A DNA stretch of 64,000 bases, taken from positions 97,920 to 161,919 of the forward strand of contig NW_003546263.1 of the NCBI RefSeq assembly GCF_000090795.2. The letters are read 5' to 3'. Of this stretch, positions 22,280 through 33,600 are shown in pieces. The notes beneath the pieces were generated by a model. It worked only from the letters and a program-made list of their open reading frames with translations, made no database searches and was not told the origin of the DNA. How positions within the stretch are numbered: position 1 is the stretch's first letter; every line of letters starts with the position of its first letter. The translations under genes and the position numbers were made by a program. The stretch is from Amphimedon queenslandica (lineage: Eukaryota > Porifera > Demospongiae > Haplosclerida > Niphatidae).

Positions 22280-25200
22280 CTACAACGACTCTTTTTTAAG
22301 GCTTTCTAGTGCTTCAAGAAGTGAACTTGGCAAATGGTCAGAGACCATGTCTTCGTCCCAGAGAAAATGAACAAACTCCGACTGCTGGCCCCATCTTGCT
22401 CTAGCCTCTGTATTTGAACTCTTGCAACAACAGCAACAACAACTGAAATAAAATAAAGTAAAAAATAAAAACAGGCCCGTGCAGTTTGTAGCAAATAACA
22501 GAAATACCGTATCAATCTTTTAATGAGCTTATCCCCGTGTAATAAGTTTATACACTAAGCAATGGGTTATGTAAAATGGTATAACAGAGTTCATGATGAG
22601 AGCATAATAGAATCCTCATGTGTGTGCTGTACATGATTATACATTAATACAAACACATACAAGTACATAATGTAGACAGGGAGACTGTCCTAATGTCTAA
22701 TGGGGATAGCACCTATTGCGTGTACTGTGTATAGTTCGTGTGCTACAAAACAGGAAATACTCAATGCAACAAAATAATTAGAATATATCATTATTTATAC
22801 TTTAATTATTGTAATCAAATTTAGTCAATAAAGATTTGGTATGCAAGACAACAAGACGTGATATCAATTATCACCATCATCATCATCATCATTATCGTTA
22901 TTATTATTATCATTTTTATAATTTACTGTTTTATTGCTGATTGTTTTTCTCTCTCAATATGAATTATTCTGCCAGGGAGATAGAGCCTGGGCCTGTTTTT
23001 AGAAGGCATTGGAACCGAAGGACTGTTGGCGGCAGGTTCCTTTGTATCATTAACAACGGATCCATCACTATCGGTCAAACAGATCTCCTAAAAGTGATTA
23101 AAAAGTGCCATTGGTCAAATACTGTATTCAGTGTAATCTGATAGGTGTACATTATAGTTGTTTACTGTGTGTGCTATTATTTAACATAATTCTGCAAAGA
23201 TACACACACTGTACATAATACAATAGCACACAGACATAGTGAGAGGATACAGTGACAATCTGTGGTTAAGTGGCCCTTTTATTCATTTCAAAACTGACAA
23301 CATATCATATACAAAAGTGAAAACATTGGGCCATACACGCAGAGAATGCCTAGCTTTTACTAATGTACAACACAACAAGACTCACTCGCTCATCTACCCT
23401 GTGATTTGATAAACAACACCACTGGCCTCTCTAATGTGGCATTATTATTGAGTATACTAAGGCATAATACACCCACAGAAGTACCAGTAATTGATAGTAC
23501 ACTACCATAATTCATATACAATAACTCTACATGGTAACAACAGCAGATAGTACATTAATAGGCTACAATGATTAATTTTGTTATTATAGTGTACAGTAGT
23601 AATTATTACTTCTTCCGATTGTGAACTATCAAATTCATCTTTGAAATTTTTTTCTGTCAGCTTCTCCCTGCTCCCTGTCCTTTCATTTTCTATTTTTTCA
23701 TTTGCTCCTAGTAATGGTTGTACTGTATCGCTGGACTCCTTCCTCTTCAGTCCAAATAATCGAACAAAGCTGGTAACGAAAATCCAAAACTACACAAGCA
23801 CATGTATGTAGAGTGGACAAAATTAAAATAATGAATAGATTGATTATAAAGACTCACTTTTGGTTTCTTACAAGTTTTGATTTCGTGGAGCAGCTCTTTA
23901 CTAAAGAACTGAAAGCTATCCAAACTTAGCCTGGAATAGTAAAATACAATGAAATGTAACACAAGTACTGCATACATTGTATGTACATGTACATGTACAT
24001 GTACATGTACATGTACATGTAGTTAAAAATTATTATCATTGATGTGCATTATTCAAATCAACATTTGTACATGTATACAACTACATGTACATACTGTAAG
24101 TACATGTACATGTACTACGATAGTCATTACCTTGGGATAAGGTCAGTCCCAAGGACAACTGATGTAATAAATGATTTTGTGAACGAAATCCCTGCATCGC
24201 TAAAAAATAAATTAATAATAATAATTATAATTATTGTTAATAAAAAATGATTAACCTTATCAGTCCACCAGGAGGAGAGAAAGCATAGCAGTGAAGATTA
24301 GGATAGACTGGCTTCAGTAGCATTGATAATAAAGCAGCTACACCTGCTCCATAAGAATGTCCTGTTATGATCAACCTGTATGACTATTAGGAGACATACA
24401 ATGAACATGTATATGTACATGTAGGCTCCCCTTAATTCAACTGACTGGGTAGATGTTGAAAATTTTTTGTAGCATGCCCTCTCCCTCTAGCTTCATATGA
24501 AGAGAATAAGTGCTGTCTTTCATTCCCTATTGTTAATAGAAATAATCAATATTATTTTTTAATATGATGCACGTATGTATGTACATGTACATTGTAGATG
24601 TTACCTGATGTGCATAGTAATTGGCATTGTTTTTTTTCATAATTAGACTGGGTTGAGCACTCAAATCAACTAATGCATCCTAAAAGTAGAGGAGGGGAGG
24701 GAGGGGAGGGAGTGGCAGATCAAAGAAAGAGAAGGAAGGGAAAGAATTACTTGTATACGCCTAACCACAAAGCTTTAGTATTATTATTCTAGTTACAAAT
24801 AAAACTATTAATTTGTATACAATGTATGTACATGTATGTATCAGGAAAAATGATTAAAGTGAAGAATTTTCTCCAAGCCATTTTTGACGAAATTCAGCCT
24901 TTGGCCAAATTTTGGAGTAGTTTAATAATTCATTTAAAAAATCCAAATTTGATTGGAATCAGCTCAAAATCGAAAAATAACATAAGAATGTGTACATGTG
25001 TACAGTATATGCATTAGAAATAATTATAAAATTAAAGAATTCTTTCCTAATCCTTTTTGATGAAATTTGGCCAAAGTACTATAGTACAAAAACTCTCGCC
25101 CAATTTCGGAGCAATTTTTAAAATTCATCAAAACTAAATTTTGATTGGAATCAATTCAAACTTTCTACACAACATAAGAACATGAATATGTATCAGAATA

Positions 25201-26620
25201 AAATTATAAAAATGGATAATCCTCTTGGAGCCATTTTTGAAAAAACACTCTGTACTATTATATCCTGGGCACAATGATTAGAGTAAATTATTTCTATCAT
25301 TTCAGTGCATTACTTACAGAGACTGATAGTGTTCCTCTTATAGCAATAACTACACTTTTCTCAATGTGATCAACAGCAACTATATAAGCTGGACAATATG
25401 CCTATCATTAACAAAGAGATTTTATTGTTATTATCGAACTGTTAATGGTATCGTACTTGTCTAATAAATTTTGCATGAATCAGATTCATTTTAGAAATTT
25501 TTGTCCATTTGAGCACAGATTGAGTGCTCCATTTCAATAAATTGTCTCCTTCAATGCTAGTATGTTGCAGCAATCCTGCTGGCTCTTTTTTTAAACAACT
25601 AAAAATAAAAATAAAAATAAATAATAATATCAATTTGCTTAAATACCATCTGCAAAAAATTGAGCAAAATGATGATGCTAGCAACTGCAGAAACCCAAAG
25701 AATCCTTTGGTATAAATGTAGAGCATCCATCCGTAGGATCCCATTGCAAACTTATAATAGTGAATGATCTTCTCAATATTATTATCAGACATCTAAGATT
25801 CAATAAGTCTCATTATGAATAATGGGTGGATCTAAGTATTGCACAATACCTCTTTTGACAAATTCAAATTGAAGTCTCTATTCTTTTCCTGAAAATAATT
25901 AACATGCAATTAAGAACATACACCACCTTTTTCATAATACCATTTCTCTTTGCTTTTTGTGTTTTTTCTTGAGCAGTAAAAGTCCTGCAACTAAATCAGA
26001 TGGAACGTATCCACGATAATTATCGAAAGCTTTGCAAAGAGTCGAAGCAACCTCTCTCAACACAATCCTTNNNNNNNNNNTTTTGGAGGCTCGTGTGCAA
26101 GAACATGTACAGTGCTGTTATCAAGGAAATTGCAACGTTCCACAATAAAATAAAACGAGTCATCCTGAGGACAAAGTGTGAAGCAGCACACGAGAGAGCC
26201 GGATCGAAAACCCAGACAATCCCAACACTCTCCCAAAGGAACTCAATGACAAAGATAAATGTGTGGAGGTATATGATCCACTTAATGAAGCGACGTGGTC
26301 GAGGGTTAGCAATGGTCCCAGCTCCACTGATAAACATGATTACTAGCTGGACAAGGCAGGATAGGAACTGGATGCACATTAGCGTGTACATGTAGAACTT
26401 GAACACACTCTCCTCATAGCATCTGTGCTTACCACTAAAACTAACTAACACACTAGTCATGAGAAACCTAGTAGTTCATAAGACATTTAAAGCTCGCATT
26501 ATGAGCTATAAATGCATTCACTTACCAGATGAGTTTGAGTAGTAGCGAGAAAAAGTAAGGGAAGACCAAGTCATCGCTCCCTATCCTCCACTTCATGCCA
26601 AAAGCAACCAGTGCAGGCAT
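22280..26620 (-). CDS. DAGLB: sn1-specific diacylglycerol lipase (DAGL alpha/beta family)
   Basis: Makes 2-arachidonoylglycerol from diacylglycerol in other animals. Fourteen exons: 26526..26620, 25941..26452 (contains N run), 25850..25888, 25647..25792, 25457..25598, 25318..25401, 24605..24679, 24446..24526, 24256..24383, 24131..24199, 23858..23930, 23610..23789, 22927..23087, 22280..22442. The N-terminus [20 protein letters not shown] matches DAGL, followed by four hydrophobic TM-like segments. [15 protein letters not shown] is a family block. Catalytic residues are visible: Ser in ITGHSYGAG, Asp in LGTDLIPR, His in [12 protein letters not shown] poly-Cys patch (CCCCCC) sits where DAGLs carry a palmitoylated-type Cys cluster. 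It ends soon after [17 protein letters not shown], so it lacks the long DAGL-alpha tail and resembles DAGL-beta. The symbol is by architecture only; this may be the ancestral single gene. Confidence 0.88.
23982..24021. repeat. (TGTACA)n hexanucleotide run
   Basis: About 6.5 copies of self-complementary TGTACA/ACATGT in DAGL intron 10. Shorter runs of the same motif occur near 6790-6820, 20370-20410, 37455-37475, 37820-37835, 44555-44590, 44890-44910 and 59930-59945. Confidence 0.9.
24820..25275 (+). repeat. CTATAG-palindrome dispersed repeat, fragment
   Basis: In DAGL intron 7 (24680..25317). Two to three diverged monomers carry GATTGGAATCAGCTCAAA, ATAAGAATGTGTACATGTG and GGAGCCATTTTTGA; the core is decayed (AGTACTATAGTACAAAAAC near 25075). 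No terminal repeats found. Confidence 0.75.
26071..26080. other. Assembly gap of ten N inside DAGL exon 2
   Basis: A run of exactly ten N lies between the codons for FLHTSLQ and [15 protein letters not shown]. The reading frame on the two sides differs, so the true missing length is not ten. Family alignment suggests the lost stretch is in the cytosolic linker after TM4. Confidence 0.97.
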
Positions 26621-26854
26621 GTCTTTCACTAGCTACTAAAATAAAAGCATCGAGAGTGTTTGGTTGCCACGGAAACGCGAGAAAATTATTAATTAAAACG
26701 GCTGAAAAAATAATCATGATTAATAATTTTTTTCATCTTGTGTATTTTTTTCATTTTAAAAAGTTTAATACATACAAAGAGAGAGGCTGAAAAGGAGAAA
26801 AAAGATTACACCAACTTGAAGGAACCAGTTCATTATGATAGAATAAGCTCAATG

Positions 26855-28503
26855 TCAATGATCGTAATCATATTTCTGTCCACCATATAAAAACCGTCTG
26901 GAAAAGAAAAAGTATAAAAAGTAACAAAAAATAAATGAAATTAATAACGAGTTACCTCAGTTTATGTGGGATAGGTTTTATGTGCCAAAAATTACAAAAA
27001 CCACCTCTGCCACATTGACTAATGAGAAGAGAAGAAAGAGATAAGAGTGTAACAAAATACTACGTGGGATGATTTCACATGTAGTCAATTCTAAGAACTA
27101 TTTTTATAAGATGCTTTAAAATTGCTCATAACTCCAAAATTTGAGCTCAAAATTAACTCAAACTTTCTACATAGCATAAGGTTAATATGTATCAAAAAAT
27201 GTAATAAAAATTGGGGGTGATTTCGAAGCCATTTTTTGGAAAAAACCATGGGCTATAGCCTTGGGTAATTTTCAGAAATTGGCCTATTTCAAAATTCGGC
27301 CATAACTCGAAAAATATTTGTCAGAATCAGCTCAAACTTTCTACATAGCATAAGTACATCAATATGTATCAGAAAATGTAATTAAAAAATGGGGGTCATT
27401 TCGGAGCCACTTTTTTGGAAAAAACCATGGGCTATAGCCTTGGGTAATTTTCAGAAATTGGCCTATTTTAAAATTTGGCCATAACTTGAAAAATATTTGT
27501 CAGAATCAGCTCAAACTTTCTACATAGCATAAGTACATCAATATGTATCAGAAAATGTAATAAAAATTGGAGGTGATTTTGGAGCTATTTTTCACTAGTC
27601 ATTCTATATTAGTTGCCTATGGTCACTATTGCTCACCCAACATCAAACTGATGGCAGCACGCCTCCTTAAAGTTAGTAACAGGAGACAGCTCTGCCCTAA
27701 CAGGCTGAGCATTAAACCATCTGTTGTTTAAGGACTGAACTGCTTTCTCGGCATCTTCTTCAAATCGAAACTGAAGACAAAATGTGCAATTAAATATAAA
27801 TAATTATTTTAAAAATTAATTAAAACATTGTGCCCACTTGATTTCTAATGGAACTTGGCTCTTACTTTAATGTAAACGTTTCCAATCAAATGGTCACCCA
27901 AATTATCGCACACGTGCATCTTCTCAATAGGTCCATACTAACGTAGGTAGGACAAAAAGAATTAAAAAAAAATAAAAATATCCAGAGATGAGGTCATTTT
28001 ACTACCCACTCATGTTATATCAAAATAAAGTGAAATCATTATTGTTTGTTAAAATTCAATTTTACCATTATTAAATGTATTATTAATTTTATTTATTATA
28101 CCTTCTCTTCGCACTCGATAAAAACATCTTCAAAGAATTCCTCAAAATGTGACTGTTCCTCTTCAGGGCTGACAGCTAAAGGGAGAGAAAATTTTAGAAA
28201 TTTGAGAGACGACAAAATAATCAACGTTACTGGTTATTCCTCTCGTAGGATTCTGGTACAAGTTCTGCAACATAACAGTCTAAAAAAAGATCATGTGATA
28301 CATGTAAATAATCACGTGACTACCTGACTGAATGTCGGCTTGTTGTGTAGGCGTGAACACTGGTCACCATGACGACATGCACCAATCTTGTGATAGAAAG
28401 CACAGTTCACCCTAAAAATATATTTAAAAATTGAATTTAGCCTTCATTGCCCTTCTCACTTGTCTTTCTCTGTTCCAAAAATAGATGCCAAGTATTCCGC
28501 CAT
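26855..28503 (-). CDS. U2AF1: U2AF35 splicing factor (U2 small nuclear RNA auxiliary factor 1), short C-terminus
   Basis: Recognises the 3' splice-site AG with U2AF65. Eight exons: 28460..28503, 28324..28411, 28231..28279, 28102..28175, 27866..27937, 27637..27770, 26956..27018, 26855..26897; 188 residues. [18 protein letters not shown] is identical in character to human. First CCCH finger: [20 protein letters not shown]. The UHM/RRM contains [20 protein letters not shown] and [17 protein letters not shown]. Second CCCH finger: [20 protein letters not shown], then H. The protein stops at [15 protein letters not shown], so the Arg/Ser-rich tail of human U2AF1 is absent in this reading. Fission yeast U2AF23 also lacks it. 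Intron 6 contains a dispersed repeat. Start is 107 bp from the BUD13 start. Confidence 0.93.
27085..27610 (+). repeat. CTATAG-palindrome dispersed repeat, second subfamily
   Basis: In U2AF1 intron 6 (27019..27636). About three monomers of 180 bp with CTTTCTACATAGCATAAG, ATGTATCAGAAAATGTAAT and ACCATGGGCTATAGCCTTGG cores. Same subfamily as 16915..17360 and 50850..51340 but in the opposite orientation. Monomers are highly similar to each other, suggesting recent local homogenisation. Confidence 0.82.
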
Positions 28504-28610
28504 TTTTATTGCACATGTACAAACTATTAATGAATAATATTAATTAGTTTAATACCACACCTATCACCACGCCCATCCTCAAGTCCAGCCCACTTAATCA
28601 ATTATTCAAA
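28504..28610. promoter_or_regulatory. Compact bidirectional promoter U2AF1 / BUD13
   Basis: Only 107 bp separate the two opposite start codons, so core promoters and 5' UTRs overlap or are extremely short. No TATA motif was recognised; CCACGCCCATC resembles a GC-type box. Confidence 0.55.
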
Positions 28611-30293
28611 ATGGCGTCCAAGGCCGAGTACTTGAAAAAGTATTTATCTCCTGCAGAACCAACTAGCGAGGAGAAAAGAAAAAAGAAAAGAAAAACGAAG
28701 AAAGTGAAGAACGTTAGAGTGCACGATGATGATCTGGACTGGAAGAAACTAGCACCAAAAATTGATGAATATGATGACGACGACCCAGGTAAATTTGTTA
28801 ATTTCATGAAAATATTTTCCCAATGCTTAAAATTTGTTATTAATATAACATTTTTACATGTACAATACCAGTAAAATTATTGTATTAAATTGTGTACACT
28901 AGAGAGATGTTGTTTGTTCAAATTTAAAAGCTACATTTTGTATTATGTCTTTGCAGAGGAGGCCCCTGTCGTTATAGACATAACTGGGGATGATCCCGAG
29001 ACCAATTTCAAGTGGAAGGCAGTCCAACCTGCCAGCCCAGTCAACTTGTCTATTGTTAAAGTAGAAAAGTCACCTTCTCCCTCTCCCTCCCACCCCTCAC
29101 CTAATCATCAACCAAACAACTCGAGTCAAAAGATTAAAAAGAAAAGAAAAGAGAGAGCTGATTCTCCTGATTTCAGTCCTCCTCGACGTAAAAATTTAAA
29201 AGAAGCTGACGATCTTAGCCCCCCTAGAAGGGGGAAATCCCCCAATGACATCAGTCTTCCTAGAAGGAGAAACTCCCCCGGGGATATTAGCCCACCTAGA
29301 AAAAGGACAAAGATTCCAGAACCTAATTCAAATTCAAAGCCACGCGGTTCAAAGACAGTACCTCCTAGAACTAAACAGCACTCTCTGTCATCTGACACGA
29401 GTCCACCACGTAAACCATCATCAGCCACGCCCAGGTCTCGTCTTGACTCTAGCCAATCGGATTTAAGTTTACCAAGACACTCTCCACCTCCTGTGAAAAT
29501 GATCCTTGGTTCAAAGAGAGCTGGACTTCAGTCTGGAGATGTGGCCCAGGAGGAGGTTCTCCGTGCTAATGCAGAGAGAGAGAGGTTCATACGGTCCTTA
29601 GACCCGTTGGTGTCTGGTAGAAATGCTCCGACTGTGTATAGGAATAAAGAAGGTAAAAGGATTGATCCTAACGCTCCTGAGAACCCACTGACCGAGGAAG
29701 AGAGGAAGAAAAAGGAGGAGGATGACCTTCAGTTTGCTCAATGGGGGAGAGGGTAAGAGAGAGAGAAAGATAGAGAATATTAATTAATTTAAAATAAGTT
29801 ATAATACTTTTTTTCACGCATACAAGATTAGATTAAGAAAATATATAAGTAAATAGTTCTTTTTTATTCTCTCAGTGTTGCTCAGGTCCAGTCAGCTAAA
29901 GACAAAGTGGAAGATGACATGTATGAAATGTCAAAGCCACTCGCTCGCTATCGTGATGACGAAGACCTCGAGAAATTCTTGAAGGAGAGGGAGAGAGAAG
30001 AGGATCCCATGTTGAAGTTTCTGACGAAAAAGAAAAAGAAAGGAAAGAAAGGGGGCAACCCAAGATTAAGTAAGAAAGAAATTTAAACTTTTATGCATTA
30101 TCTTTTCTCTTTTAATTCAGATAGACCCACATTCAAAGGCTCCTGGCCACAGAACAGGTTTGGTATCCCGCCGGGGTACCGTTGGGATGGGGTCGATCGG
30201 TCTAATGGCTACGAGAACAAACGCTACTTACTTAAAGCAGAAAAAGAATCGATTAAAGAGTTTGCTTATAAATGGAGTGTAGAGGAAATGTGA
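28611..30293 (+). CDS. BUD13: BUD13 homolog, RES-complex splicing factor
   Basis: Subunit of the pre-mRNA retention and splicing (RES) complex. Four exons: 28611..28788, 28957..29752, 29876..30069, 30121..30293. The N-terminus [17 protein letters not shown] is the family start. The middle holds degenerate repeats of the type DxSPPRRxxSP, typical of animal BUD13. The C-terminal CWC26 domain is intact: [51 protein letters not shown], ending [10 protein letters not shown]. It pairs head-to-head with U2AF1, another spliceosomal gene, and converges on the kinase-less receptor gene. Confidence 0.95.
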
Positions 30294-30606
30294 TTGTGAC
30301 AAGTAATTTATGTTGAATTCCCTCTCTTTCTCTCTCTCTCCTCTCTTTTTAAATAATTATCATCTCTTCATTGACTGTTTTTCTATTAATACTGAACTTA
30401 ACGCAAACCATAAAAAAAAGCAGAGAATACCCACCTCATAACAGTGCTATAAGTTTTACTGTAGTTGACTCCACAATAAAGTGTTATTTTATAATTTATA
30501 ATACTGGCAAACAGAAAATACAGAAAATATACAATTACTTTTCATTAAACTGTACACGATTTTATGATACAGGAATAACAATAATAATGGTGTTTTTGAA
30601 ATTCAG
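30294..30606. other. Tail-to-tail intergenic region BUD13 / receptor
   Basis: 313 bp with a CT-run near 30320-30340 and ATTAAA at 30544-30549. No gene seen. Confidence 0.5.
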
Positions 30607-33600
30607 CTAGTTTTTCCTGTCTCCTGCTCCTCCTACTTCAGAGTAAAGTGGTTGCTCAGTGCTTCCATTGTTATTGTTATCTGTAGGAACCGGTGGCAAG
30701 GGACCTGATGGAGAATAAGACGAGGGCCTAGCAGTTGTTGGATTCAATGTGAAGTAATGATGGCCTACATTTGTAGAGGAAGCAGGTCTGACCGGTCGGA
30801 TTGGCTCATAATACTCATCTTCATCTGTCTCGTTATCTGATGACGGAGACCTTTTAGTCTTCACTGGCTCCGAATAAGGACTTGGAGTTACATTCAAAGA
30901 GAGGGCTGAGCTTTTAGGGGGCGTGGTCCCCCTGATACTCACAGGATCTGAGTATGGGCTAGGAACCCCAAGACTATTTGTAGGGGAGGTACTCGGAGAT
31001 GTGGGCGGGGTTTTCTTGGAGCTGATTGGCTGTGAGTAAGGATTTGGTGGTCGAAGAGTGGCAACGCCGTTCCTTGTGTTAATGGTTTTTACTGGTTTTG
31101 TGTATGATGGATTCGGTTGGCATGGGATTGTAGTGTACTTCGGTTTTGCATGCTTCGGAGAGCTCAGTGGTGAACTATATGTTTCGGTCTCGATCGGTGA
31201 CATGCTTTTAGTAGCAGGACTCCCTTTTGGTGGTAAAACGGTCGAATATGGTTCGTCAGCCTCTGTCATGTGTCCAATTGAGACTGAGGGCACCTCGTAA
31301 TTTTGAGGGGGCAAGGGAGGGAGCTTTCCTCCATTTTTTCTGTACTCCTCCAGTGAATCTATTGGTACAGCATATGGCTGCAGATCACTGGATGAAGGAG
31401 GAGGAGGAGGAGGAGGAGGCTTGAGATCAATGGATTTTTTATTTCTCCTAAAGAAGGATATAGAGTTTAACAATGATTGCATACACAGTCATTATGATTT
31501 CCTGAATAGCATATTTGCATATGACTACAGCACAAGTATATATGCATGACTCAAGTTATTTTATTTTGCCTCGAAAAGGACCGCATTATAATTTAGGTTC
31601 ACTAATCATCTTTATTTGTGGACGTGTGAAAGCATGCTTATCAAATTGGAATCACCCGTAAAGGCCTTATGCAGCTCAACTCAACGTAAACAAATTCTTT
31701 GAAATGCAGCAACAGAAACCCCATTGACTATCTGTGTGCATGTGTACATGGCTCTCAGACTAATTTCATTAAACAATGTACATAAACCTGCACTCCCTTC
31801 CGCTGTCATACTTCTCTACTGAGCTCTCTCTCTCTTACCTTTTTATTAGTACTGCTAGTATTATACCAGTAACTATTACTAATCCTAATATTAGTGCTAT
31901 TCCACCTCCAGCACCAGCTATTGATCCTATCAGCACTGCATTAGTTGAACTGGATCCTATTTATGCACATCAAGTGTGTGTGTGTGTTGATTATAAGTTC
32001 ATTGTGTAAAAACAGTACTTGATTATTATTACCTGGATTTGTTGGTGTTGTTATCTGTATTGAAGTTGGTGATGCAGAAATACTAGTTATAGACACTGAA
32101 GGTTTAGCACTTGATGAAGTGTCTGAGTAAATGATAATGATAACAGTAAGAATAATAGTAATGATGATACTGATAATGATAAGGGAGTTCATTAAATTAC
32201 TATATGGGATGTAATGTATTCATTTTAAATTTTTCATGATACCTTGTTCTTGTAGGATCAATTGAGGTCCTTTCAAAAGATCATTAAAAGATCTGGTTGT
32301 GTATTGATTCATTGCCGAGACTGATACCAAGTACTCTATACCTTTACTGATGCCAGTGATAATAGCACTGGTATCATAGAATATCTGCATACAAGTAGAG
32401 AGAGAATACAAATCACATAATTTGATGGCATACTTTTCCATTTTCATATTCTTCTAATTTAGTTTCAAGTCCTTCTTTTGTGTTAAGGAAGACTCGATAA
32501 GTGAGAGGAGGCAGAGAGAAGTATGAGTTATAGCATTCATCAGGTAATTCTGGTTTGCTCCATGTTAAGTTTATTGATATATATTCATTAGATTCATCAG
32601 TTACTGTGTAGCTGGTGATGTGTGGACGATTAGTAATGTTAGAGAGATCAGGAGACAAGCATTGAAATCCTACAAATTATGAAAAAACAATGTACACAAT
32701 GTCCTCTCTCTTTCTCTCTCTTTTTACTTGGAATTGGTTGTGTTCCAGGGCTGGTTGTCAATATGTATCTTAGCATTTCATTTTCATCAACTCCCAAAAA
32801 TCCCTCATCAGTCCCAATTGCATTATTAAATGTATAGAAAGTCAATGGAAACTCTACATCTTGATTTCTGTTATCTCTTGCTATCAAGTATATGCCAGTG
32901 TCGTCTACAGCAATCCTTGAATCTGGTCTCACTATTAGGATGGTAATCAGTATCATTGTTTACGCTTAACACATACAAGTTACTTGCCTGTTTTTGTTAT
33001 AGGATATACAAAAGAGCAATTATCATTATCCAGGCCATTTATTGTGTTTATTGAAACTATGTTGTTTCTGACAGTATCACCCTCTTTCATGAAATACAGG
33101 CAATTACTACTAACATCTTCAGTTAGCGTCTGAACATGTGTGCTGTTAACCACAACACTACTATTGTTTCTTAGATTAAAACGAACTATATCTGTGCCAG
33201 CAATAAAATGAAGGAACCTAGCATGAGTGTATTGAGTGATAGCAATGAACTGATAATCAGTGTTACACTTACCCAGTGAATGGATTAACTGTCATCTCTA
33301 CAGGAGTACTCATTGTCGATTCATATATAATGCTCCATTTACCATCGCTTATCCTCACTCTTAGTAATACTAATGAATCCTCATCTTTATTCCCGCCTAT
33401 ATAAAGGACGTCTCCGACCCAGTCATATGCTAACGAATGTACAGTAATGCCAAGACCTTCTCCTTCAAAAACCTGGAAAGGGAAAGGCATTAGTGAGATT
33501 GCCTCTAACTTTCATTTTTTTACTATTTGTGGTGGCTCGTTATTGTTAAGCCATATTCTCTTTATGTTGTTGTCATCATTATAATATATTATTCTTCTTG

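Noticed and set aside
22941-23141. Plus-strand open frame [17 protein letters not shown]
   Set aside because: Antisense of DAGL exon 13, which carries the catalytic GRIIH block on the minus strand.
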